From Coemansia sp. RSA 487 (Eukaryota > Kickxellomycota > Kickxellomycetes > Kickxellales > Kickxellaceae): DNA of 54,382 bases. The DNA lies in the NCBI GenBank assembly GCA_027577595.1, contig JANBRJ010000104.1:1-54382 (forward strand), written 5' to 3'. Position numbers and translations under genes: made by a program. The notes below the pieces were generated by a model, which searched no databases, had not been told where the DNA came from, and was given only the letters and a program-made list of their open reading frames with translations. Of this stretch, positions 28,943-38,100 are shown one piece after another (positions within the stretch are counted from its first letter, which is position 1; each line of letters opens with the position of its first letter).

Positions 28943-29367
28943 AATCTCTGGGTTTTGAGTTCTCTCGAGTAGGTAGGTTATCGCTATGGTGGCTATTAAT
29001 ATAAATATTCATAAAAACAAGAATTGCAAATAAGGAATCGTTTGCATAAACTTAAAAAATCAAAATATCTGTAGGTACAGCTTCACATTTGTTGTCATTT
29101 TGTAAAACTCACTCCAAAGAAGGAAGGGACCTGAAGGAAATCAGAAAGTTTTTTTAGATAAATAACGAAAAAGCGGAAAGGATTTTCAGTATGTAGATCT
29201 GATTTGCTTTATCCACAAAAAGTGCACAAATAGAGGTGAAATAAAACCAATTGGCTGTGCTATGAAGCATTTGTACTGGAATTTTGGCTAATCAAAAGAG
29301 AAGAACCAAAGATATTTACTGTAAAATAACGAAATTAGAAAAGGCTGGCAATGTGCATACTTGCAAT
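28943..29367. other. spacer between array copies 3 and 4
   Basis: AT-rich with TATTAATAT at 28994-29002. No gene seen. Confidence 0.45.
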
Positions 29368-30270
29368 TTATCTCCTCTCATTGTGTTGAGTAAAGTATGT
29401 GATCTGAACTCGCTGATCTTCGTACTTTGCGTGCCAATGGTTTGTTGGACTGTCCAGATTGCAGAACATGCTTCTGTCGGTGGTGTTTAAAAGGCTGCCA
29501 AATGTAATATCCTCGCTGGGATGAAACACATTTGTAACTGGAAGCTGTGGGCAGATCTTCTCCAGAATTGCTCGTTTGAAAATGTATATCTGTCCGACTG
29601 GCCAGTAAAACCCGTAGTCTCGTGCGATGCCACCAGTGATTTGGCAATCTGTTGTGGCCATCACTTTTATAACCTCGTCGAGTTTGGACTCGGACATCAC
29701 CAGGTCATCATCTATCTTTACATAAAAGTCGGTTCGCTTGGGTGTCTTGCACATGTGCTCCAGTACATCCAAGAGTTTGTCTGAAAGAGTGCCCCATCTG
29801 TAGTTCCTCGATAATTTGACATTGCAGCCGCTAATCTTAGTATCTTTATCGCAGTAGCGAGTAGCCCGCTTGTGCAAGGAAAAAAGGTCGTAAAGTGAAC
29901 TGCTAAAGTCGCCGCGGAGCATGAATACCGTTGATGTGATGTTTTCAGATGCCTCACGCACCGGTTTCAATGAGTAAAGTTCATTTACTTTGGGTAGCAG
30001 TGGCTTTTGCTTTTGTTCCTGTATAAACTGCTGGCGCTGTTCTTCTGTTAGCTTCTGTTCCGTGTTCCCTGACGGTTGTTCTGCCTGTGGCTCTGTCGGT
30101 TGAGGTGATTGCTGTTGTTGCGGTTGATGTGTTTGTTGTGGCTGCTGCGGTTGCCCAATCTGGATTGCGCTGGATACATCCAAAATATGGTAGCTAGCTA
30201 AAACAGTCAGAAGAACCATCAGAGCCGCAACCGAGACAAATATGATCTTATACGTGGTAAAGGCAAACAT
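29368..30270 (-). CDS. GT31-like type II membrane protein, array copy 4
   Basis: The 300-residue paralogue starts at MFAFTTYK by alignment to its sisters; an upstream extension begins at a non-ATG codon. After the signal anchor comes a long Pro/Gln-rich stem (QPQQPQQTHQPQQQQ), then the shared stem block QKLTEEQRQQF and the lumenal domain with YVKIDDDLVM and PSEDITFG. It alone ends HNERR, with two extra arginines after the usual HNE. Most of its lumenal coding sequence is almost identical to copy 6, while both ends differ (see the conversion tract). Confidence 0.65.
   Translation of the reverse strand: MFAFTTYKIIFVSVAALMVLLTVLASYHILDVSSAIQIGQPQQPQQTHQPQQQQSPQPTEPQAEQPSGNTEQKLTEEQRQQFIQEQKQKPLLPKVNELYSLKPVREASENITSTVFMLRGDFSSSLYDLFSLHKRATRYCDKDTKISGCNVKLSRNYRWGTLSDKLLDVLEHMCKTPKRTDFYVKIDDDLVMSESKLDEVIKVMATTDCQITGGIARDYGFYWPVGQIYIFKRAILEKICPQLPVTNVFHPSEDITFGSLLNTTDRSMFCNLDSPTNHWHAKYEDQRVQITYFTQHNERR
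29438..30060. repeat. gene-conversion-like tract, copy 4 side
   Basis: A 623-bp block matching 32462-33084 at a constant offset of 3024 bp with no gaps and about nine mismatches by eye (about 98.5%). Immediately outside both ends the two genes diverge sharply. It covers the stem block and nearly all of the lumenal domain. Confidence 0.8.
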
Positions 30271-31157
30271 TGTCACTGCCGGTTTTATATATAGACAAAT
30301 AGCTCTAAATGAAATGGTAAACTGTATCAAAATAAACACAGAGAAAAGCAAAACACGTCAAATGAGGCAAAAAGGAACTGCCTGAAAGGAATTCAAAGCT
30401 CTGACATAAATGCTTGTGTTCCTTTATGCCAAAAAGTTTCAAAAGCAAACTTTTCAGATTAGCACAAAACATTTTGCCTGATGATTGAAAATCCTTTCTG
30501 GAAAGCTGGTGCCAAATGTGGAAAGTGCTGCGAAAATATGCACAATATTTTTAGTGCGGAGGTGACACTTACAGAGCATGACATGATGACAAATTTATCC
30601 AAACTCTTTAATTCTTCTCTTTTCCAGCCCACCGCATAGTGTGTGGCATTAGCATTACCAGCAGGGGCGAGGGATGGTCCCCCTACCAACACAAGCACTA
30701 TGTGCTGCGTTTAAAGAAGGCCTCCCTTTCCAAGAACAGATTACCTTCCTCAGGGAGAGCAAGAAAACATACTTAGCATTCCTACTCGATATTATTTGAA
30801 GGGGGCGAGTTATCTGATGTCGTGCTGAAAACAGTGCCAAATTGAATCCACGAGTTTTGGCTGATATTATCCAATGATTCTTTTTTAGATAGATAAAAGA
30901 TAAATAGCAGCTGAGACTAATGTGCTAGCTGTTGGCTATAGCTATCTAAACATGCCAATAAGAACGTCAATTATGTAATATACACTAAAAATGCAGCATA
31001 ATTACATGTTCACAATCTCCGAAATCATTTTCTTGGTAACAATTTGTATAATTCTCACTAGTTTCTTGCTGCTAAAGCATAGTCAAATTTAACTATTGGT
31101 CAATTAGAAACAAAAGAGAAAACCAACTACCAACAGGAAACAACATTCCTATTGTCT
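30271..31157. other. spacer between array copies 4 and 5
   Basis: The longest gap in the array (887 bp). A GC-richer island near 30620-30830 has short open frames on both strands but nothing I recognise. It may be a relic of an older gene. Confidence 0.35.
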
Positions 31158-32036
31158 TCACTCGTTGTGCTGAGTAAAGTATTTGATTTTAACTCTATGG
31201 TCCTCGTAGTTTATGTGCCAGTGGTTCGCTGGCGTGTTCAGATTACAAAACCTGCTTGTATCTTTGGAGTTTAGTATCATGCCAAACGAAATGTCTTCGC
31301 TAGAATGAAGCTTCATTGTGATAGGGAACTTTTGGCAGAATTGCTCCAGTATTTCTCGTTTAAAGATGTATACTTGTCCAAGTGGCCAGTAGAAACCCTG
31401 GCTGGACATAATACCGCCTGCAACTTGACAGTCCGTCGTAGACATTACCCTTATAACTTCGTCAAGCTTCGAGTCGGACATTATCAAGTCATCGTCAGCC
31501 TTTACATAAAAATCGGTTTTCTCGGGTGCCTTGCACATGTGTTCCAGTGCATCTACAAGCTTGTCTGAAAGATTGCCCCATCTGTAGTTCCTTGGCAATT
31601 TAACATCGCAGCCGTCAATAGTAGTATCTTTATCGCAGTAGCGAGTGGCCCGTTTGTGTAGGGCAAATATGTCGTAAAATGGACTACTAAAGTCGCCACG
31701 GAACATGAATACGGTCGTTGTGATGTTGTTTGGAGCCTCGCGGACAGGCGCTAACGAGTACAACTCATTCAATCTTTGCGGTGACTGTTTTTCATTCTGC
31801 TGTTGTTGCGGCGGTGGTTGTTCTTGTGTTTGTTCCGATTGTTGCGGTTGCGGTTGCGGTTGCGGTTGGGGTTGGGGTGGGGGTTGCGGTTGTGGTTGTG
31901 GTTGCGGTTGCGGTTGCTGCTCGTTTGCCTCCACTTTAGAAGCGTCCAAAAGCTTATAGGTAGCGCCAAGAGTAAGAATAATCACGAGTGCTACAGCCAA
32001 GCTAATTGTTGCTTTATACCGTACAAGAGCAAACAT
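31158..32036 (-). CDS. GT31-like type II membrane protein, array copy 5
   Basis: The 292-residue paralogue starts at MFALVRYK. Its stem is an extreme Gln/Pro repeat (PQPQPQPQ type, residues about 38-78) encoded by a GGTTGC hexanucleotide repeat. The lumenal domain carries YVKADDDLIM, where Ala replaces the Ile seen in the other five copies just before DDD. GGIMSSQGFYWP replaces GGIARDYGFYWP, and SSEDISFG is kept. The end is FTQHNE. It is intact but the most diverged around the predicted active site. Confidence 0.65.
   Translation of the reverse strand: MFALVRYKATISLAVALVIILTLGATYKLLDASKVEANEQQPQPQPQPQPQPPPQPQPQPQPQPQQSEQTQEQPPPQQQQNEKQSPQRLNELYSLAPVREAPNNITTTVFMFRGDFSSPFYDIFALHKRATRYCDKDTTIDGCDVKLPRNYRWGNLSDKLVDALEHMCKAPEKTDFYVKADDDLIMSDSKLDEVIRVMSTTDCQVAGGIMSSQGFYWPLGQVYIFKREILEQFCQKFPITMKLHSSEDISFGMILNSKDTSRFCNLNTPANHWHINYEDHRVKIKYFTQHNE
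31842..31917. repeat. (GGTTGC)n hexanucleotide minisatellite
   Basis: Degenerate GGTTGC/GGTTGG repeats encoding the Gln-Pro stem of array copy 5 on the minus strand. The unit is two codons, so expansion keeps frame and lengthens the stem. Confidence 0.85.
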
Positions 32037-32397
32037 CGTTACTAAATTCAATAATCGCTTAAACGGTCTATTAATATGTATAAATGGCTATACGGTTTGG
32101 TGCTAGTGTAGAGGAAAATAAAGAATGTTGAGACGGATGAAGAGGGAGAGGAACTCGAAAGCAACTCTGCTGGGGAAGTGTTCATTATATTTCTCTTTTT
32201 ACAAAAAAAAACTTCAAATGCAAACATCCAAAACGAACTCATTATATAGACTGACGATTTAAAATACCACAAAGAAATCAATATCTGATAACAATATCTA
32301 AGTATGGCAAAAAGAGTGATCTTCGAGAACAAGAAATTGATTGATTTTGATATAATTAAAATCACATGAAATGTACGTACACGCTATCTACTAATAT
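32037..32397. other. spacer between array copies 5 and 6
   Basis: AT-rich, with TATTAATAT at 32069-32077 just upstream of the copy 5 start. No gene seen. Confidence 0.45.
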
Positions 32398-33270
32398 TCA
32401 TTCGTTGTGCTGAGTAAAGTATTTGATTTTGACTCTATGGTCATTGTAGTTTTTGTGCCAGTGGTTTGTTGGATTGTCCAGATTGCAGAACATGCTTCTG
32501 TCGGTGGTGTTTAAAAGGCTGCCAAATGTAATATCCTCGCTGGGATGAAACACATTTGTAACTGGAAGCTGTGGGCAGATCTTCTCCAGAATTGCTCGTT
32601 TGAAAATGTATATCTGTCCGACTGGCCAGTAAAACCCGTAGTCTCGTGCGATGCCACCAGTGATTTGGCAATCTGTTGTGGCCATCACTTTTATAACCTC
32701 GTCGAGTTTGGATTCGGACATCACCAGGTCATCATCTATCTTTACATAAAAGTCGGTTCGCTTGGGTGTCTTGCACATGTGCTCCAGTACATCCAAGAGT
32801 TTGTCTGAAAGAGTGCCCCATCTGTAGCTCCTCAATAATTTGACATTGCAGCCGCTAATCTTAGTATCTTTATCGCAGTAGCGAGTAGCCCGCTTGTGCA
32901 AGGAAAAAAGGTCGTAAAATGGACTGCTAAAGTCGCCGCGGAACATGAATACCGTTGATGTGATGTTTTCAGATGCCTCACGCACCGGTTTCAATGAGTA
33001 AAGTTCATTTACTCTGGGTAGCAGTGGCTTTTGCTTTTGTTCCTGTATAAACTGCTGGCGCTGTTCCTCTGTTAGCTTCTGTTCTGAGTGCACTGCATGC
33101 TCTAGTGGCTGGGGTTCCTCTGTTGATTGCAGTTGTTGTGACTCTTTCGGCCACTCGATTGCATTAATGTTAGATTTGTCCATAACATAGTAACTGGCAC
33201 CAAGAGTCAAGAAAATAGCCAATGTTGTAACCGAGATAAGAACTATTATATATCGCGAAAAAGCAAACAT
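32398..33270 (-). CDS. GT31-like type II membrane protein, array copy 6
   Basis: The 290-residue paralogue starts at MFAFSRYI, preceded in frame only by a non-ATG codon. It has a signal anchor and a Gln/Glu-rich stem (QLQSTEEPQPLEH) unlike that of copy 4. From QKLTEEQRQQF to NLDNPTNHWH it is nearly identical to copy 4. Its last 20 residues (NYNDHRVKIKYFTQHNE) instead resemble copy 5, so the gene is a mosaic. YVKIDDDLVM and PSEDITFG are present. Upstream begins an 870-bp gene-free stretch. Confidence 0.65.
   Translation of the reverse strand: MFAFSRYIIVLISVTTLAIFLTLGASYYVMDKSNINAIEWPKESQQLQSTEEPQPLEHAVHSEQKLTEEQRQQFIQEQKQKPLLPRVNELYSLKPVREASENITSTVFMFRGDFSSPFYDLFSLHKRATRYCDKDTKISGCNVKLLRSYRWGTLSDKLLDVLEHMCKTPKRTDFYVKIDDDLVMSESKLDEVIKVMATTDCQITGGIARDYGFYWPVGQIYIFKRAILEKICPQLPVTNVFHPSEDITFGSLLNTTDRSMFCNLDNPTNHWHKNYNDHRVKIKYFTQHNE
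32462..33084. repeat. gene-conversion-like tract, copy 6 side
   Basis: Partner of the block at 29438-30060, same orientation and without gaps. Confidence 0.8.
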
Positions 33271-34138
33271 CACTGCAAATTTTCTTGTTCAATCGAAGAG
33301 AAAATACGTGTGATATTATAACAACGAAAATGAATTTGGAATGGGTGTGGAAAAAATAGATATTAGAAAAGAATGGAAGCGAGCATGATAGATTCGAAAA
33401 TAATTCGGCACAAACGAGGGCATGTTCATCTGGCCTCTTCACAACAACTTGCTTGAATGCGGAATTATCTGTTTCAAAGGCTAAATAAATTTCCGTAAAG
33501 ATACACAAAGAGGCATGCCATCCAACAAAAAAGCATATAAAGAGCTGTTGAATGTCTTTCTATCAAAAGATGTACATCGTTCTGGTTAGTATAAAAGTAG
33601 GTATGGTATTCACTACCAGCACTTTTTGGTGTTATTCTGGCTGGCATCTAATATCAAACAAATTGATTATTAGGAAACAAACGCTGACACTGCCTCACAA
33701 TTCCATATATTGTTTTTCTCCTGTTCGGAAAAGCCTACAATTTATCACTTTAAGAGTATCTTGTAGAGCACAGAAACTAGTTTTCTTATACACTTTGTAA
33801 AAAGGTAAATTAATGAGAGAAGATAGCAATGAAAATACTATCACAATGATTTTTTCGACTACTACAGAGAAAGGAAAAAGAAAAAACATGGTTTTCCGGC
33901 TTTAATCATATGAAAAGATAATTAGCGACATAAAAATTTTTGTTTCACACTGGTATCATTAGCGCACGCGACAATTTTACTTTATATTCCGACAAAAAGC
34001 AGCGGTTGAAAATTTGAGATCATACAGCGCCAAGAAAAACCACTAAGGCTGAGGCTATAAAGAGTATTTTATTTTCCTTGGTAATCAGAAGTGGTTCCGA
34101 GTTGGGAAATCACGGAGTCGCGTGAAATCACGTGAAAA
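33271..34138. other. gene-free stretch upstream of array copy 6
   Basis: AT-rich, with several short random open frames and no recognisable domain or repeat. Confidence 0.45.
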
Positions 34139-34212
34139 GTCTCGATGGTGTAGTTGGTTATCACGTACGCCTCACACGCGTAAGGTCTCCAGTTCGAGCC
34201 TGGATCGAGACA
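34139..34212 (+). tRNA. tRNA-Val (anticodon CAC)
   Basis: Seven-pair acceptor stem (GTCTCGA with TCGAGAC), D arm, anticodon stem TACGC/GCGTA enclosing loop CTCACAC (anticodon CAC), T arm TCCAG-TTCGAGC-CTGGA and discriminator A. No intron. It marks the end of the paralogue array. Confidence 0.93.
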
Positions 34213-34502
34213 TCCTTTTTTTTGACTTTTTGACTTGGAACTTTTTAGACTTTTTCTTGGCGTTTGGGTTGCTATTTTCTTTTTTTAACTTTTTGACAAC
34301 ACGGTACCCTTCTACCACACACAGGGACTAAAAATACCAGTACCTGTCAACAAAGGAGACATCGTTATCCTGTCTAGTCTGATTGTGTCAAATAACCATT
34401 TCATAGGTGACATGACATGAAAGCAAACATTTTATGGACGAAACTATAATACTAATTCCACCTACATGCCGATAATGGCATTGTTAGTCTTTTTTTCACA
34501 GG
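34213..34502. other. spacer between tRNA-Val and the zinc-finger frame
   Basis: T-rich just after the tRNA, then mixed AT-rich DNA. No further gene seen. Confidence 0.45.
34216..34223 (+). terminator. RNA polymerase III terminator of tRNA-Val
   Basis: A run of eight T begins three bases after the tRNA end. Confidence 0.8.
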
Positions 34503-34509
34503 TATAAAA
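34503..34509 (+). promoter_or_regulatory. TATA box before the zinc-finger microprotein
   Basis: TATAAAA, 113 bp upstream of the start codon at 34622. A one-codon frame (ATG TAG) at 34538 lies in the presumed leader. Confidence 0.4.
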
Positions 34510-34621
34510 CAGCGGGTTTGTGCTGAGGTTTCATTAAATGTAGACCAGAAAGAATCAGTAGCATCATTTAGCATCGCTTAATTTCATTTACATATAATTT
34601 CATTTTTATTGCATTCCAACC

Positions 34622-34726
34622 ATGTGTTGCAAATACCAGTGCCCATACTGCCACGCAGTGTTTGTATCGGCTGCTGCAGCCACAGATCATGTTCGCGAAT
34701 ATCATTTTTATCCGGAGATCGTTTAG
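34622..34726 (+). CDS. 34-residue single C2H2 zinc-finger microprotein
   Basis: A very short frame, MCCKYQCPYCHAV onward, whose body is one C2H2 finger: Cys7, Cys10, His23, His28 (C-x2-C-x12-H-x4-H). An aromatic (Tyr5) sits before the first Cys and Phe14 at the usual core position. It ends six residues after the last His. A TATA box precedes it by a plausible distance. It is too short to bind DNA stably alone and could act through RNA or protein, or be the first exon or remnant of a longer gene. No downstream continuation was found. Confidence 0.4.
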   Translation: MCCKYQCPYCHAVFVSAAAATDHVREYHFYPEIV

Positions 34727-35125
34727 ATCGAGAGAGTCAAAGATCCATTATAATTTGCATTCATCATATTCTACACTTTTCTTATTGCCAGTGCATTTTT
34801 CTCTATTGCAACAATAAACCAATTTATTCTTTATCAGCCAAAAGAGGAAAAATGCAAAAAAAAAAAAGCACGGACATGCCCGCATGTAAGAGGGATGCAT
34901 TGCATGTAAATAGACAATAGAATTTGAATGGGCTTTGTCAGTTTTTTTTTTTACCTTCACAGCATGACTCCAGCCAAAACGAGTGCTTGAAACCAAACGT
35001 GAAAAAAGATATTTCAATGTTTGAGGAGAGCAAAAGATATCCTTTCCTTTCTTTTTTTTTTCCCTCTTGTCAAACTATTTTTTTTATTTCCCAAACTTTT
35101 TTTAGACATTTTTCTGTATTCAATA
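34727..35125. other. spacer upstream of the insulinase gene
   Basis: AT-rich, with poly-T tracts at about 34942 and 35050-35105 that probably form the promoter and leader of the next gene. No gene seen. Confidence 0.45.
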
Positions 35126-38100
35126 ATGTTTGCAAAACAAACCACATCGTCATCACAAACCGTTTATCACAAATACACGGGAGACATTGAAGTTGGTGTC
35201 AAAAGCCAAAGACAGCATCGGCTGGTTCAGCTATGCAATGGGATGCGTGTGCTCTGTATAAGTGATCCGGAAGCAAAGCAATCTGTTGCATCCGTGTGTG
35301 TAGACATAGGCAGCTGCGCAGATCCTAGCGAGTTCCAGGGGCTTGCACACATGCTGGAGCACCTGGTGTTCATGGGAACAGCAAAGTACCCAGAGCCCAA
35401 TGACTTTGACACGTTCATCAGCCAGAATGCAGGCTACTCCAACGCAGAAACATCGGGGTTCATGACATGGTATCATTTGGCTATTAGACACGATGCATTC
35501 GGTAGAGCGCTCGACCGGCTGGCCCAATTCTTCGTGTCACCCTTGCTCGAATGCAACGAAGTCAGTGTGGTACATGCAGAGTTTGAAGAAACGTTGGGCA
35601 ACGATACTATGCGGTTCCAACATCTGAGTCGAGCACTAAGCAAGGAGGGCGGGCATCCAGTTGGGCAGTTCAGGGCTGGGAACCACAGCACGCTAAACAA
35701 TGCTGAAGCGACTGTGGTCAGGCGGTTCTTTGACAAGTACTATTCGGCCGATGCCATGCATCTCGTTGTCCTCGGTGCGTTGTCTCTGGATCAGATGACA
35801 GAGATGGCGGTGAATGCGTTTTCAGAAGTGCCGAGCAAAGGAGACACGCGGATCCACGTGCATGAGCACCCACTATCGGACAAGCAGCTCGGTACACTTG
35901 TTCGGTTCCAAACTCTGGGTGACGTGTACATTCTGGACATATCGTTTGCGGTGCCCGATATGCGGATGCACTACACGAGGAATGTCGAGGATTACGTGGC
36001 CGGGATCTTGTGCCTAGACGGTGCGGAGTCGCTGGTGTCGCTGCTGCGCGAACGCGGATGGGCAAACTCAATACGTGTCTCATACAGTGATCGGTGCACA
36101 GCAGAGTTCGGGGGCATCTTCCATGTAGGGGTAACCTGTACGCCCGAAGGGTTCCGTCGGTACGAAGACGTAGTTGCGCTGGTGTTCGGGTGCATTGAAG
36201 CTGCTAACAGTGGTGGTCCGCTGGAGTGGTTCTACCGGGAGCTTGAGACTTTGGACAGAATAGCGCAAGTCCGCGCATTGTCCAGCGACCTGACGGAATG
36301 GGTGGTCAAGGTGTCGCAGGGCATGGGTAACCCGTACCTGGATCCGTCGCACGTCATTACAGGCACACTGCAAACCTGCTACAGATTCGATGGGCAGGAG
36401 ATAGAGCGCTTTATGTCTTTCCTTCGCCCGTCAAATTGCCGCGTTATGCTGGGCGCACGCAACCACGGAATCGAGCTTGAGTCTGAGGAGCCGCACTTTG
36501 GGATAAAGTACCGTATAGAAAAGCTAGTGAGTTCTCTGAACACAGCCAATTGCACCGATGTATTCTGCCTTCCAACGCCAAACGAGTTTCTAGTTCCTGT
36601 GGTACCGCATGACAACCATGAAAAATACGCGCGCAAGCCGGAGCTGGTTCGCTCGACAGGACAGTGTGAGCTCTGGGTGGCCGAGATACGCACAGGCGTG
36701 GTGAGCTTCAACACAATCTACCTGTACGTGGAGAACCCTGTGTCTGGGCAGTCGGCGCAAACAGCCATGTGCATGCGGCTGTTTGCAGTAATTGTGCGCG
36801 ACTGGGTCAACGAGCAGCTGCAGCAGGCAAGACGCGCAGGGATGGAGTACTCTGTTAGTGCAGCAGCGAACGGGCTAACCATCAGAGTCAGCGGGATACA
36901 GCCGATGGCGCTTCTTCTTCTTGTTCTCCAGAGGATCCTGGGCATCCTGCGCCGCCAGCCAGATATCCACGAGTTCTTGAAGCACAAGGAGGCGCGCAAG
37001 CGGTACTATGCCAATTTGGACCACCAGACTGCGCCCAGCGAGATGGCCACATGGTACCCCGAGTACTTGACCAAGCGGGACGCATGGCACTACAGCGACT
37101 GCTTGCGCGAATTGGAAACACTAGAGTACAGCAAATTTCTTGGGTTTGTCAACCAGCTGTTCGTCGAGACCCGGCTGGTGATGCTCATTACCGGAGCGCT
37201 GGCGAAAACGGAAGCAGAGGCGCATCGCATTCTGGACGAAAGCATCGCAGCGCTTGCACCCACAAGCCCGATCTCTGACTTCCACAGACCCAGAGAGCTT
37301 GCGCATGAGCTGTACCCAGGGACGTACCAGTACCACGTAGCGCACAAGGGGGTGCGCAACACGCACAACGCCCTCTGCTACACGGTGCACGTAGGCACAG
37401 CGGGGAACAGTAGGCGCAGCAGAGCGATGGCTATGTTGCTGGCGCACATGGCCAGACGCGCGTTCTTTGACCAGATGCGCACCAAGGAGCAGCTCGGGTA
37501 CGCAGCCACGTGCATGTGGGTGGGACCAGGGAAAGCGCATGGCACCAACGCGTTGCGCTTTGTCGTGCAGGGCGCAAGCAACCCTTGGTTCATTCGGCTG
37601 CGCATCGAAGCGTTTTTGCACGCGTTCCGATATGGCTATTTGGACACGCTCAGCGATTGTGAGTTTGCGCAGACCGTCCAAAGCGTTGACGATGCGTGCC
37701 GGGGAGTGCGCGTGGAGCAAATGGCGGCAAGGTTCTGGGCGCACATCGAGGCTGGGCACTACGACTTTGACCAGACTGCCGCCGTTTGCACACAGCTGCA
37801 CTCGCTGCGTCTGGTCGATCTGATCGAATTCTGGGACACGTTTGTCCAGGCGCAGAATGCACAGAGAAGAATCGTTGTACATGTATGGGCCCACGATGCG
37901 CTGAGACAGCCGTCTGGAGACATCAGGCTCTATGCAGTGCCTGTTCTTGCGCTGCACTCATGTCTGGCATCCCTACTGGACAACAACACGTACCCAAACG
38001 TCACGCTGCAGGAGTTGGACGAGTTTGTTCGTGGCTGCGCCAGAAACCAAGTAGGCACTGGCAAGGCATTAAACAAGCTGCGTGCGCTTATTGCACACTT

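Noticed and set aside
30283-30291. TATATAAAA upstream of array copy 4
   Set aside because: It lies only about 13 bp from the ATG chosen by paralogue alignment, too close to act as a TATA box for that start.
30620-30840. GC-richer island in the array's largest gap
   Set aside because: Short frames on both strands with no recognisable transposase, kinase or glycosyltransferase piece, so I could not assign it as an element or pseudogene.
37121-37957. 278-codon minus-strand frame inside the insulinase gene
   Set aside because: Antisense shadow of a complete M16 protease gene; no domain of its own.
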